Shown here one piece after another: positions 47,438-57,008 of a stretch of DNA of 64,000 nucleotides. The notes below the pieces were generated by a model. It saw nothing but the letters and a program-made list of their open reading frames with translations. It was not told the origin of the DNA and made no database searches. This DNA is from Methyloversatilis discipulorum (lineage in GTDB: Bacteria; Pseudomonadota; Gammaproteobacteria; Burkholderiales; Rhodocyclaceae), in contig NZ_JADMJL010000022.1 of assembly GCF_018780585.1 (NCBI RefSeq), positions 1 through 64,000 on the forward strand, written 5' to 3'. The position numbers and the translations under genes were made by a program. How positions within the stretch are numbered: position 1 is the first letter of the stretch; the number at the start of each line of letters is the position of its first letter.

Positions 47438-50400
47438 GTGAGTGCCCGACTGTCCGCCGGGGCGCGATGGCGCGCATGGAGACGACGTCGCCACGATGCG
47501 CGGCGCGTTGAGCGCGCGCCCGACGACGAAACGCCGCTGCGCGGTGGCTTGTTCAGCGCCGAACAGATGGCGCAGCACGGCAAGGAACTGGCTGCTTCGC
47601 ACACACTGACCGCCGCTCGCCTGCCGGACCGCCTGCTGGCGCGACTGGCCGAGAACGAAGTCGTGCTCGCGGGCGTCAGCGCCCTGCTGGCCGAGGCGGC
47701 GACCGAAAGCCGGCGCATCACGCCGGCTGCCGACTGGCTGCTCGACAATTTCTACCTGATCGAAGAGCACATCCGCGCCGCCGAACGGCATCTGCCCAAG
47801 GGCTACAGCCGCGAACTGCCGCGCCTGGCGCGTGGCCCGTCGGCCGGGCATCCGCGCGTGTACGACATCGCGCTGGCCGCCGTGGCGCACGGCGACGGCC
47901 GCGTCGACACCGAAAGTCTGGGCCGCTTCGTGGCCGCCTACCAGACGGTGTCGCCGCTGACGATAGGCGAACTGTGGGCGGTGCCCATCATGCTGCGTCT
48001 GGCGCTGATCGAGAATCTGCGCCGGGTGGGCGCGCACGTGGCCGCCTGCTGGAATCAGCGCACGCTGGCCGGCGTCTGGGCCGACCGCATGACGGAGGCG
48101 GTCGAGCGCAACCCCGCCGGACTGATCCTCGTCATCGCCGACATGGCGCATTCGAAGCCGCCCATGGTGGGCGCCTTCGTTGCCGAACTGGCGCGTAGGC
48201 TGCAGGGACGCGGCCCGGCGCTGGCGCTGCCGCTGACCTGGATCGAACAGTATCTGTCCGAGTCCTCGCTGACGATCGAACAGCTCGTGCAGCAGGAGAA
48301 CCAGCAGCAGGCGGCCGACCAGCTGTCGATCAGCAACAGCATCGGCAGCCTGCGCGTGCTCGGGGCCGCAGACTGGCGAGATTTCGTCGAAAGCCTCAGC
48401 GTGGTCGAGCAGATCCTGCGCCAGGACCCGGACGGCATCTACGGCCGGATGGATTTCGGCAGCCGCGATCACTACCGCCATGCCGCCGAGGCCATCGCGC
48501 GACGTGGCGGCGTGAGCGAGAGCGAGGTCGCGCTGAAGGCGCTCGAACTGGCGAGCGCCGGCGCCGCGGTCCAGCCCGGGCGCATCGGCCACGTCGGCTT
48601 CTACCTGGCCGACCGCGGACTGCCCGAACTGGAGCGCGCGCTCGGTATCCGCCTGTCCGCCTTCCGCGCACTGGGCAGGGCCGTCGGGCGCGTGCCGTTG
48701 CTGCCCTATCTTGGCAGCATCGCGCTGTTGACCGCACTGGTCGAAGCCTGGCTGCTGGCCGGTGTGCCGCTCGATCGCGTGCCCGGCTGGGCGGGCGGAC
48801 TGGCGCTCTACGCGCTCGGCCTGCTGTTGCTGCCGGGCGTGAGCCAGCTCGCACTTTCGCTGGTGAACTGGCTGGTGACGCTGCTTGTGGCGGCGCGCCC
48901 GCTGCCGCGCATGGATTATTCGGCGGGCGTGGAAGAGGGTGCCCGCACGCTGGTCGTGGTGCCGACGATGATCACCGGCGAAGCGGCCGTCGAATCGCTG
49001 GTGGAAGCGCTGGAGGTGCGCTTTCTCGCCAACCGCGACCCGCGCCTGCACTTCGGGCTGCTCACCGACTTCGCCGACGCGCCGGTGGCCACGCAGCCGG
49101 GCGATGCCGCCCTGCTGGCGCTGGCCCGACTGCGGATCGAGGAACTGAACGCGAAGTATGGCGACGCCTGCGCAGCGCTGAGTGGCGACCGCTTCTTCCT
49201 GTTCCACCGCGCACGGCGCTGGAATCCGCAGCAGGGCGTCTGGATGGGCTACGAACGCAAGCGCGGCAAGCTGGCGGAGCTGAATGCGCTGCTGCGCGGC
49301 CGCCTGCCCGAACAGGACGTCGACGTCTTCTCGCTGGTCGTCGGCAATACCACGCCGCTGCGCGACGTGACCTATGTGATCACGCTGGATACCGACACCC
49401 AGCTGCCGCGCGACGCCGCCCGCCAGTTGGTCGGCGCCATGGCCCATCCGCTGAACCGGCCGCGCTACGACCCGGTGAAGCGACGCGTGGTCGAGGGCTA
49501 CGGCATCCTGCAGCCGCGGGTGGCGACCAGCCTCCCGGCTGCCGGTCGGTCGCGCTTCGCGCGCATGCACGGCGGCGAGCCGGGCATCGATCCGTACACG
49601 CGGGCGGTGTCCGACGTCTATCAGGACGTGTTCGGCGAGGGCTCCTTCATCGGCAAGGGCATCTACGACGTCGATGCCTTCGAACAGTCGCTCGGCGGGC
49701 GCTTCGTGCCGAACCGCATCCTCAGTCACGACCTGCTGGAAGGCTGTTACGCACGCGCCGGGCTGCTCAGCGACGTACAGCTGTTCGAGGACCATCCGGC
49801 GCACTACGGCGCCGACGTCGCTCGCCGGCACCGCTGGATACGCGGCGACTGGCAGCTTGCCGGCTGGCTGAAGCGCCGCGTGCCCTGCATGTGCCTGTGC
49901 GACGCCGCGGAAGGAACACGCCTGCAGCCCAACCCGCTGTCACTGCTGGCGCAATGGAAGCTGTTCGACAATCTGCGCCGCAGCCTGGTACCGCTGTCGC
50001 TCGTGCTGATGCTGCTGCTCGGCTGGACGCTGCTGTCCTCCGCCTGGATGTGGACCGCCGCCGCGCTCGCCGTCGTGCTGCTGCCGGCGCTGTGCGCGAG
50101 CCTGACCGATCTGCTGCGCAAACCGTCCGAAGTGCTGCTGCGCCAGCACCTGTCCATGGTCGGGCGAGGTGCGCTGCGCCACCTCCGGCTGGCCGCCTTC
50201 GAACTGGCCTGCCTACCGCATCAGGCGCTCTACAGCCTGGACGCGATCGCGCGCACGCTGTGGCGCATGCAGGTGTCGCACCGGCGTCTGCTGGAATGGA
50301 ATCCGTCCGGCGAAGCGGATCGCCAGGCGGCCCGACGCAGCACGCCCGCCCGCCACCTGCAGGCGATGTGGATCGGGCCGGCGCTGGCGGCAACCACCGC

Positions 50401-53400
50401 GCTGCACCTGGGCTTCGCCGCACCGCAGCTGCTGCTGGCGGCTGCACCGGTGCTCCTGCTCTGGGCCGCCTCGCCGGCGATCGCCTGGTGGGTGAGCCTG
50501 CCGCTCAGGCGCCGCGCCGTGCGGCTGTCGGCGGCACAGACCGATTTCCTGCGCGGCCTGGCGCGCCGTACCTGGGCCTACTTTGACAACCTGGTCGGCA
50601 GCGACGACCACGGGCTGCCGCCGGACAACTATCAGGAGTACCGCGTCGCCGCCATCGCCCACCGCACCTCGCCGACCAATATGGGGCTGGCGCTGCTGGC
50701 CAACCTGTCGGCCTGGGACTTCGGCTATCTGTGCGCCGGACCGATGATGGAACGCACCGCATCGACGCTGCGCACGATGTCGGGGCTGGAACGCTACCGC
50801 GGCCACTTCTACAACTGGTACGACACACAGACGCTGCTGCCGATGCCGCCGCTCTACGTGTCGTCGGTCGACAGCGGCAATCTGGCGGGCCATCTGCTGA
50901 CGCTGCGCGCCGGCCTCGCCGCGATGGCCGATCAGCCGCTGTTGCCGGTCCGCCTGTTCGCCGGTCTTGACGACACCGCAGCGCTGCTCGCCGAAGCGCT
51001 CGACGTTGACGCCGCACGGCGTGTGACCGTGCTGCGCGGCGAACTGCGGGCACTGTGCGTTGCGCCGCCGGACAGCCTGATCGCGGTCGCCGTCGCGCTG
51101 CGACGCCTGCTGGTGCTGATCGGCGAGCTGGACCTGCCGCTTGCGCCGGGCAGCGACGCCGCTGCGTCCGAGGCCGCAACGTGGGCTGCAGCGATGCGCC
51201 GTCAGTGTAGCGACGCCCTCGACGAACTTGCGTTGCTGGTGCCCTGGCTGTCGATGTCGCACCAGACGGGCGGCCTGACCGATCTGTTGCCGTCGCTTGG
51301 GGCGATGTCGACGCTGTCGACGCTGGCCCGCCTGGACCGCACGCTCGGTGCCGACATCGGGCGCCGGCTTGCCGCCCGCACCCAGTTGGGCGAAGACGAG
51401 TGCTCGGCGGAGCAACGGACCTGGCTGAACACGCTGCAGCACCATCTGGACGAAGGCTGCCGCCGGGCGCGCGAACGACTGGCGCGGCTCGACGCGCTGG
51501 CCGCCCAGGCAGCCGGTCTGGCGCGCATGGATTACGACTTCCTGTACGACACCTCGCGTCATCTGCTGACCATCGGCTACAACGTGCCGGAGCGCCGCGC
51601 CGACAGCAGCTACTACGATCTGCTGGCCTCCGAGGCGCGCCTGTGCAGCTTCGTCGCCATCGCCCAGGGACAGTTGCCGCAGGAGGGCTGGTTCGCGCTC
51701 GGACGCCTGCTCACGGCTGCCGGCGGCGAGCCGGTGCTGCTGTCCTGGAGCGGATCGATGTTCGAGTATCTGATGCCGATGCTGGTGATGCCGTCCTTCG
51801 ACGGCACGCTGCTCGACCAGACCTGCCGCGCAGCGGTGGCGCGGCAGATCGAGTACGGACGGCAGCGCGGCGTGCCCTGGGGCATTTCGGAGTCCGGCTA
51901 CAACACGGTCGATGTGCACCTGAACTACCAGTACCGCGCCTTCGGCGTGCCGGGCCTGGGTCTCAAGCGCGGTCTGGCCGACGATCTGGTGGTCGCGCCC
52001 TATGCGTCGGTGCTCGCCTTGCTGGTGACGCCGGAAGAGGCCTGCGTCAACTTGCAGCGGATGGCCGGGGAGGGCTTCGTCGGGCGCTACGGCTTCTTCG
52101 AGGCCATCGACTACACGCCGGCACGCCAGCGACGCGGCCAGACGCGCGTCGTCGTGCGGGCCTTCATGGCGCACCACCAGGGCATGAGCCTGCTTGCGCT
52201 GGCGTCGCTGCTGCTCGACCGTCCGATGCAACGGCGTTTCGCGTCCGACCGGCTGTTCCAGTCGGTCATGCTGCTGCTGCACGAACGCATCCCCAAGGCC
52301 ACCGCGCTGTTCGAGCACACGGCCCAGCTGCACGCGCTGCGCTCGACGCCACTGACGTCGCAGACGCCGATCCGCGTGTTCGACACGCCGGACACGCCGA
52401 TACCCGAGGTGCAACTGCTGTCCAACGGCCGCTATCACGTCATGGTGACCCAGGCCGGCGGCGGCTACAGCCGCTGGAAGGATCTGGCGGTCACGCGCTG
52501 GCGCGAGGACGGCACCTGCGACGACCGCGGCAGCTTCTGTTATCTGCGCGAGCTGGATGTCGCCGACGGCGCGTCGAACATGTGGTCTGCCGCGCACCAG
52601 CCGGTGCAGGGTCGCGCACTGTCCTACGAGGCGATCTTCTCCGAAGGCCGGGCGGAGTTCCGCCGACGCGATGCCAGCGCCGACGGCGAAGGCGAGTTCG
52701 AGACGCATACGGAAATCGTCGTGTCGCCCGAGGACGACATCGAACTGCGCCGCGTGCGCATCACCAACCGGACCTCGACACGCCGGCGCATCGACGTCAC
52801 CAGCTATGCCGAGGTGGTGATCGCCCCGGCGGCCTCCGACGCACTGCACCCGGCGTTCAGCAATCTGTTCGTGCAGACCGAAATCCTGCGCGACCGGCCG
52901 GCCATCCTGTGCACCCGGCGGCCGCGCTCGGACGGCGAACAGGCGCCGTGGATGCTGCACCTGATGGCGGTGCATGGCGTCGACGTCGAGCAGGTGTCGT
53001 GCGAAACCGACCGCATGCGCTTCATCGGTCGTACCCGTACCTGCGCCGATGCACGGGCGATGGACACGGCCACGCTGTCGGGTACCGACGGCGCGGTGCT
53101 CGATCCGGTGGTCGCCATCCGCAGCGTTCTCACGCTCGACGCCGGTCAGGCGGTCACGCTGGACATCGTGACCGGCGTGGCGGACAGCCGCGACATCGCG
53201 CTGGCGCTGGTCGACAAGTATCGCGACCGCCACCTGTCCGATCGCGTGATCGATCTGACCTGGACGCACGGTCAGGTGGTGCTGCGTCAGCTCAACGCGA
53301 CCGAGGCCGACGCCCAGCTGCACGCGCGCCTCGCGGCGTCGGTGCTGTTCGCCAACCCGTCGCTGCGCGCCGACCCGGCGGTGCTGATGCGCAACCGGCG

Positions 53401-56281
53401 CGGGCAGTCGGGGCTTTGGGGCTACGCCATTTCCGGCGACCTGCCCATCGTGCTGCTGCAGATCGCCGACGCCGCCAACATCGATCTCGTGCGCCAGATG
53501 GTGCAGGCGCACGCCTACTGGCGGCTGAAGGGGCTGGCGGTCGATCTGGTGATCTGGAACGAGGACCACGCCGGCTACAGGCAGATGCTGCAGGACCAGA
53601 TCACCGGCCTGATCGCCTCCGGCATCGAAGCCAGCGTGATCGACCGGCCGGGCGGCATCTTCGTCCGCCAGGCGGAACAGATTTCGGGCGAGGACCGGGT
53701 GCTGCTGCTGTCGGTCGCGCGCGTCGTCATTTCCGACAGCAGCGGCTCGCTGGCCGAGCAGATCGAACAGCGCGGCATCGCGCCGGTAAGGGTGCCCAGG
53801 CTGGCGGTCCGGCCCGTCGATGTGCCGGCGCCCGCAGTGCCGGACAGCGCCGCGGCGGCAGCGGCAGGGCGCACTCACTTCAACGGCATCGGCGGATTTG
53901 CCGCGGACGGTCGCGAGTACGTGATTTCGCTGGCGCCAGGCCAGGTCACGCCGGCGCCGTGGGCGAACGTGCTGGCCAACCCTCAGTTCGGCACCGTGGT
54001 GTCGGAATGCGGCAGTGCCTACACCTGGTGCGACAACGCCCACGAGTTCCGCCTGTCGCCCTGGCACAACGATCTGGTCAGCGACACCGGCGGCGAGGCG
54101 ATCTATCTGCGCGACGAGGAAAGCGGCCGCTTCTGGTCGCCGACACCGCTGCCGGTGCGGGCAACGAGCGCCTTCACCATACGGCACGGCTTCGGCTACA
54201 GCGTGTTCGAAACCGTCTGCGACGGCATCCAGTCGGAGCTTTGGGTGTTCGTCGCCATCGACGCCCCGGTCAAGTTCTCGCTGCTCCGCCTGCGCAATGT
54301 GTCCGGTCGCGCACGCAGCCTGTCGGCCACCGGCTATGTCGACTGGGTGCTGGGCGATCTGCGGGAGAAGTCCGCCATGCACGTGGTCACCGAAACGGTG
54401 CCACGCAGCGGTGCGCTTTACGCGCGCAACCCCTACAGCATGGAATTCGCCGAGCGGGTCGCCTTCTTCGACGTCGACGATACGGCGCGCACCGTGACCG
54501 CGGACCGCACCGAGTTCATCGGTCGCAACGGCAGCCTGCGCGCGCCAGCCGCGATGCGGCGACAGCGCCTGTCGGGTCGGGTGGGCGCCGGTCTGGACCC
54601 GTGCGCGGCCATCCAGGTGAGTGTCGATCTTGAAGAGGGGCAGACACGCGAGCTCGTGTTCCGCCTCGGCAGCGGGCGCGACCTCGAGGATGCCGGCCGC
54701 CTGGTGCAGCGCTTTCGTGGCGCGTCGACGGCGCAGTCGGCGCTGGACGCCGTGCGTACGCACTGGCGGCACACACTCGGTACGGTACAGGTGCGCACGC
54801 CCGACCGTGCGCTCGACCTGCTGGTCAATGGATGGCTGGTCTATCAGACCCTGGCCTGCCGCGTCTGGGCGCGCAGCGGCTACTACCAGTCGGGCGGCGC
54901 TTTCGGCTTCCGCGACCAGTTGCAGGACATGATGGCACTGGTGCATGCCGAACCGCAGCGCGCGCGCGCGCACCTGCTGCTGTGCGCCAGCCGCCAGTTC
55001 GCCGAGGGCGACGTGCAGCACTGGTGGCATCCACCGTCCGGTCGCGGCGTGCGTACCCGCTGTTCCGACGACTACCTGTGGTTGCCGCTGGCCGTATGCC
55101 GCTACGTGCAGAGCACCGGCGACGCCGCGGTGCTGGACGAGGAGGTCGCCTTCATCGAAGGTCGCCCGGTACATGCCGAAGACGACGCCTATTACGATCT
55201 GCCGGCGCGTTCGGCCGATGCCGACAGCCTGTACGCGCACTGCGTGCGGGCCATCCGGCACGGTCTGCGCTTCGGCGGGCACGGATTGCCGCTGATGGGC
55301 TCCGGCGACTGGAACGACGGCATGAACCGCGTCGGCATCAAGGGGCGCGGTGAAAGCGTCTGGCTGGCCTTCTTCCTGTGCGAGGTGCTGCAGCAGTTCG
55401 CTGCGCTGGCACGGGCACGCGAGGACGCCGCCGTCGCCGATTTGTGCCTGAGCGAGAGCGTGCGTCTGCGCCGCAATATCGAGAAGCATGCCTGGGACGG
55501 CGCCTGGTACCGCCGCGCCTGGTTCGACGACGGCACGCCGCTGGGTTCGGCGCTCAACGCCGAATGCAGCATCGATTCGATCTCGCAGAGCTGGTCGGTA
55601 CTGTCCGGCGGCGGCGAGGCGGACTGCAGCCGCGCGCGGCTTGCCATGCAGTCGGTCGACGCCCGGCTGGTCCGGCGCGCCGACGCGCTGGTGCAGCTGC
55701 TCGACCCGCCGTTCGACACCGCCGGTCTCGATCCGGGCTATATCCGCGGCTACGTGCCGGGCGTGCGCGAGAACGGTGGCCAGTACACGCACGGGGCCAT
55801 CTGGGCGGCGATGGCCTTCGCCGCGCTCGGCGACGGCGAACGCGCCTGGGCCGTCGCCGACATGATCAATCCGGTCAATCACGCGCTGTCGGCGGGCGCG
55901 GTGGCGATCTATCGCGTCGAGCCCTATGTGATGGCCGCCGACGTCTACGCGGCGGACCCGCACACCGGCCGCGGTGGCTGGAGCTGGTACACCGGCTCCG
56001 CCGGCTGGATGTACCGGCTCCTGCTCGAATCGCTGCTCGGTTTCACACGCACGGGCGACACACTGCGCATCCGGCCCTGCATGCCGCCGGAGTGGCGCGA
56101 CTTCGTCATCGATTACCGCTTCGGCGAAACCGCGTACCACATCGTGGTGGAGCGCTCGGTGGCAGATGGCGAGCGGCCGGACAGCCTGGTCACGCTGGAT
56201 GGCGCCTACTGTCGCGACGGCGCGGTGGTGCTGGTCGACGACCGGCAGCCCCACCGCGTCGAGGTGAGCCTGCCGGGCTGA
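47438..56281 (+). CDS. ndvB: Cyclic beta-1,2-glucan synthase family protein (NdvB/Cgs)
   Basis: 2947 residues, the size of the giant NdvB/Cgs proteins. In order: an N-terminal region (1-400), membrane helices near 400-490, the GT84 glycosyltransferase with VITLDTDTQLPRDAAR, GEGSFIGKGIYDVDAF and the RW motif RRHRWIRGDWQ, more helices (about 840-900 and 970-1030), a glycoamylase-type domain (GISESGYNTVDVHLNYQYR, YGFFEAIDYTPARQR), and C-terminal GH94-type phosphorylase modules (SGDWNDGMNRVGIKGRGES, GYVPGVRENGGQYTHGAIW). It makes periplasmic cyclic glucans that act in osmotic adaptation and host interaction. GTG 47438 has AAAGG upstream. It occupies 8.8 kb within the stress island. A long open frame on the opposite strand is a compositional shadow. 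Confidence 0.9.
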   Translation: MSARLSAGARWRAWRRRRHDARRVERAPDDETPLRGGLFSAEQMAQHGKELAASHTLTAARLPDRLLARLAENEVVLAGVSALLAEAATESRRITPAADWLLDNFYLIEEHIRAAERHLPKGYSRELPRLARGPSAGHPRVYDIALAAVAHGDGRVDTESLGRFVAAYQTVSPLTIGELWAVPIMLRLALIENLRRVGAHVAACWNQRTLAGVWADRMTEAVERNPAGLILVIADMAHSKPPMVGAFVAELARRLQGRGPALALPLTWIEQYLSESSLTIEQLVQQENQQQAADQLSISNSIGSLRVLGAADWRDFVESLSVVEQILRQDPDGIYGRMDFGSRDHYRHAAEAIARRGGVSESEVALKALELASAGAAVQPGRIGHVGFYLADRGLPELERALGIRLSAFRALGRAVGRVPLLPYLGSIALLTALVEAWLLAGVPLDRVPGWAGGLALYALGLLLLPGVSQLALSLVNWLVTLLVAARPLPRMDYSAGVEEGARTLVVVPTMITGEAAVESLVEALEVRFLANRDPRLHFGLLTDFADAPVATQPGDAALLALARLRIEELNAKYGDACAALSGDRFFLFHRARRWNPQQGVWMGYERKRGKLAELNALLRGRLPEQDVDVFSLVVGNTTPLRDVTYVITLDTDTQLPRDAARQLVGAMAHPLNRPRYDPVKRRVVEGYGILQPRVATSLPAAGRSRFARMHGGEPGIDPYTRAVSDVYQDVFGEGSFIGKGIYDVDAFEQSLGGRFVPNRILSHDLLEGCYARAGLLSDVQLFEDHPAHYGADVARRHRWIRGDWQLAGWLKRRVPCMCLCDAAEGTRLQPNPLSLLAQWKLFDNLRRSLVPLSLVLMLLLGWTLLSSAWMWTAAALAVVLLPALCASLTDLLRKPSEVLLRQHLSMVGRGALRHLRLAAFELACLPHQALYSLDAIARTLWRMQVSHRRLLEWNPSGEADRQAARRSTPARHLQAMWIGPALAATTALHLGFAAPQLLLAAAPVLLLWAASPAIAWWVSLPLRRRAVRLSAAQTDFLRGLARRTWAYFDNLVGSDDHGLPPDNYQEYRVAAIAHRTSPTNMGLALLANLSAWDFGYLCAGPMMERTASTLRTMSGLERYRGHFYNWYDTQTLLPMPPLYVSSVDSGNLAGHLLTLRAGLAAMADQPLLPVRLFAGLDDTAALLAEALDVDAARRVTVLRGELRALCVAPPDSLIAVAVALRRLLVLIGELDLPLAPGSDAAASEAATWAAAMRRQCSDALDELALLVPWLSMSHQTGGLTDLLPSLGAMSTLSTLARLDRTLGADIGRRLAARTQLGEDECSAEQRTWLNTLQHHLDEGCRRARERLARLDALAAQAAGLARMDYDFLYDTSRHLLTIGYNVPERRADSSYYDLLASEARLCSFVAIAQGQLPQEGWFALGRLLTAAGGEPVLLSWSGSMFEYLMPMLVMPSFDGTLLDQTCRAAVARQIEYGRQRGVPWGISESGYNTVDVHLNYQYRAFGVPGLGLKRGLADDLVVAPYASVLALLVTPEEACVNLQRMAGEGFVGRYGFFEAIDYTPARQRRGQTRVVVRAFMAHHQGMSLLALASLLLDRPMQRRFASDRLFQSVMLLLHERIPKATALFEHTAQLHALRSTPLTSQTPIRVFDTPDTPIPEVQLLSNGRYHVMVTQAGGGYSRWKDLAVTRWREDGTCDDRGSFCYLRELDVADGASNMWSAAHQPVQGRALSYEAIFSEGRAEFRRRDASADGEGEFETHTEIVVSPEDDIELRRVRITNRTSTRRRIDVTSYAEVVIAPAASDALHPAFSNLFVQTEILRDRPAILCTRRPRSDGEQAPWMLHLMAVHGVDVEQVSCETDRMRFIGRTRTCADARAMDTATLSGTDGAVLDPVVAIRSVLTLDAGQAVTLDIVTGVADSRDIALALVDKYRDRHLSDRVIDLTWTHGQVVLRQLNATEADAQLHARLAASVLFANPSLRADPAVLMRNRRGQSGLWGYAISGDLPIVLLQIADAANIDLVRQMVQAHAYWRLKGLAVDLVIWNEDHAGYRQMLQDQITGLIASGIEASVIDRPGGIFVRQAEQISGEDRVLLLSVARVVISDSSGSLAEQIEQRGIAPVRVPRLAVRPVDVPAPAVPDSAAAAAAGRTHFNGIGGFAADGREYVISLAPGQVTPAPWANVLANPQFGTVVSECGSAYTWCDNAHEFRLSPWHNDLVSDTGGEAIYLRDEESGRFWSPTPLPVRATSAFTIRHGFGYSVFETVCDGIQSELWVFVAIDAPVKFSLLRLRNVSGRARSLSATGYVDWVLGDLREKSAMHVVTETVPRSGALYARNPYSMEFAERVAFFDVDDTARTVTADRTEFIGRNGSLRAPAAMRRQRLSGRVGAGLDPCAAIQVSVDLEEGQTRELVFRLGSGRDLEDAGRLVQRFRGASTAQSALDAVRTHWRHTLGTVQVRTPDRALDLLVNGWLVYQTLACRVWARSGYYQSGGAFGFRDQLQDMMALVHAEPQRARAHLLLCASRQFAEGDVQHWWHPPSGRGVRTRCSDDYLWLPLAVCRYVQSTGDAAVLDEEVAFIEGRPVHAEDDAYYDLPARSADADSLYAHCVRAIRHGLRFGGHGLPLMGSGDWNDGMNRVGIKGRGESVWLAFFLCEVLQQFAALARAREDAAVADLCLSESVRLRRNIEKHAWDGAWYRRAWFDDGTPLGSALNAECSIDSISQSWSVLSGGGEADCSRARLAMQSVDARLVRRADALVQLLDPPFDTAGLDPGYIRGYVPGVRENGGQYTHGAIWAAMAFAALGDGERAWAVADMINPVNHALSAGAVAIYRVEPYVMAADVYAADPHTGRGGWSWYTGSAGWMYRLLLESLLGFTRTGDTLRIRPCMPPEWRDFVIDYRFGETAYHIVVERSVADGERPDSLVTLDGAYCRDGAVVLVDDRQPHRVEVSLPG

Positions 56282-56307
56282 CCCGTCCGTCGGCATGTCG
56301 CATCTAT

Positions 56308-56321
56308 GTACGACACCGTAC
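56308..56321. promoter_or_regulatory. GTACG-N4-CGTAC palindrome before csbD
   Basis: An exact copy, GTACG-ACAC-CGTAC, within TATGTACG on the left and CGTACCGAC on the right. It lies 83 bases upstream of the CsbD start. The -10 hexamer at the expected distance (CAGTCT, 56344) is poor. Confidence 0.6.
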
Positions 56322-56403
56322 CGACTCTTCGCGCACGAAGCCTCAGTCTCTGCGTCGTGCATCGGCGATTTCGCAGGTGTGTCAATCAGAGAGGGCATCC
56401 GAC

Positions 56404-56604
56404 ATGAACTGGGACACTGTTGAAGGCAACTGGAAGCAATTCAAGGGCACCGTGAAGGCGCGCTGGGGCAAGCTCACCGACGATCAGATCGACGTCATTG
56501 CCGGCAAGCGCATGGAGCTGTCGGGCCGCATCCAGGAGGCCTACGGCCTCACCAAGGAGCAGGCGGAACGGCAGATCGAACGCTTCGAACTTCTGCACAA
56601 GTAA
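56404..56604 (+). CDS. csbD: CsbD family stress protein (YjbJ-like)
   Basis: 66 residues, NWDTVEGNWKQFKGTVKARW and LTDDQIDVIAGKRMELSGRI being the family signature. CsbD/YjbJ proteins are small, helical, hydrophilic and among the most abundant general-stress proteins; their mechanism is unknown. AGAGAGGG lies upstream of the ATG. The shared palindrome is 83 bases upstream. Confidence 0.93.
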   Translation: MNWDTVEGNWKQFKGTVKARWGKLTDDQIDVIAGKRMELSGRIQEAYGLTKEQAERQIERFELLHK

Positions 56605-56760
56605 GCGCCGGGCGAACCGTCCTCCGGGTGCCGAGTTTCGCCCCGCCGAACGGCGGGTGGAAAGGAAGCGCCATGAGGACGGCGGATCGGCGATTTCGCC
56701 GCGGGCGGTCGGCTCGGACAACCGGGCCGCCGTCGGCGCCATGACGAGACGGAGACTCCG

Positions 56761-56976
56761 ATGAGCACACCCGCTATCGGTCAGGCCGGTCGCAGAGACG
56801 ATTCCGGTCATTACGCAATAGGCATTCCATGCCCCCGCTGCGGGCGCGCCGCCCACCGCGTGCAACGCAACTTCATGGACCTGTTCATCAATATGTTCGT
56901 GTCCGTCCACCGCTACCGTTGCGGCTCGATGAGCTGCATCTGGGAAGGCAATGTGCGTCTCAAGCGCATGCCCTGA
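56761..56976 (+). CDS. Small zinc-ribbon-like protein
   Basis: 71 residues with four cysteines in two pairs (C24-P-R-C27 and C54-GSMS-C59), plus CGRAAHRVQRNFMD and SVHRYRCGSMSCIWEG between and around them. This looks like a single zinc ribbon. No enzymatic domain is seen. It lies between csbD and the GGDEF-EAL gene. The function is unknown, and the gap to csbD (56605-56760) contains only a short GC hairpin near 56640. Confidence 0.65.
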   Translation: MSTPAIGQAGRRDDSGHYAIGIPCPRCGRAAHRVQRNFMDLFINMFVSVHRYRCGSMSCIWEGNVRLKRMP

Positions 56977-57008
56977 AGCCACTTCCTTACGTGATCCGGG
57001 AGCGCGCG

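Noticed and set aside
50213-56398. A 2061-codon open frame on the minus strand opposite the glucan synthase gene
   Set aside because: The plus strand shows clear GT84 and GH94 motifs throughout. The antisense translation is His/Arg/Gln-rich with no recognisable domain, as expected from GC-rich codon bias.
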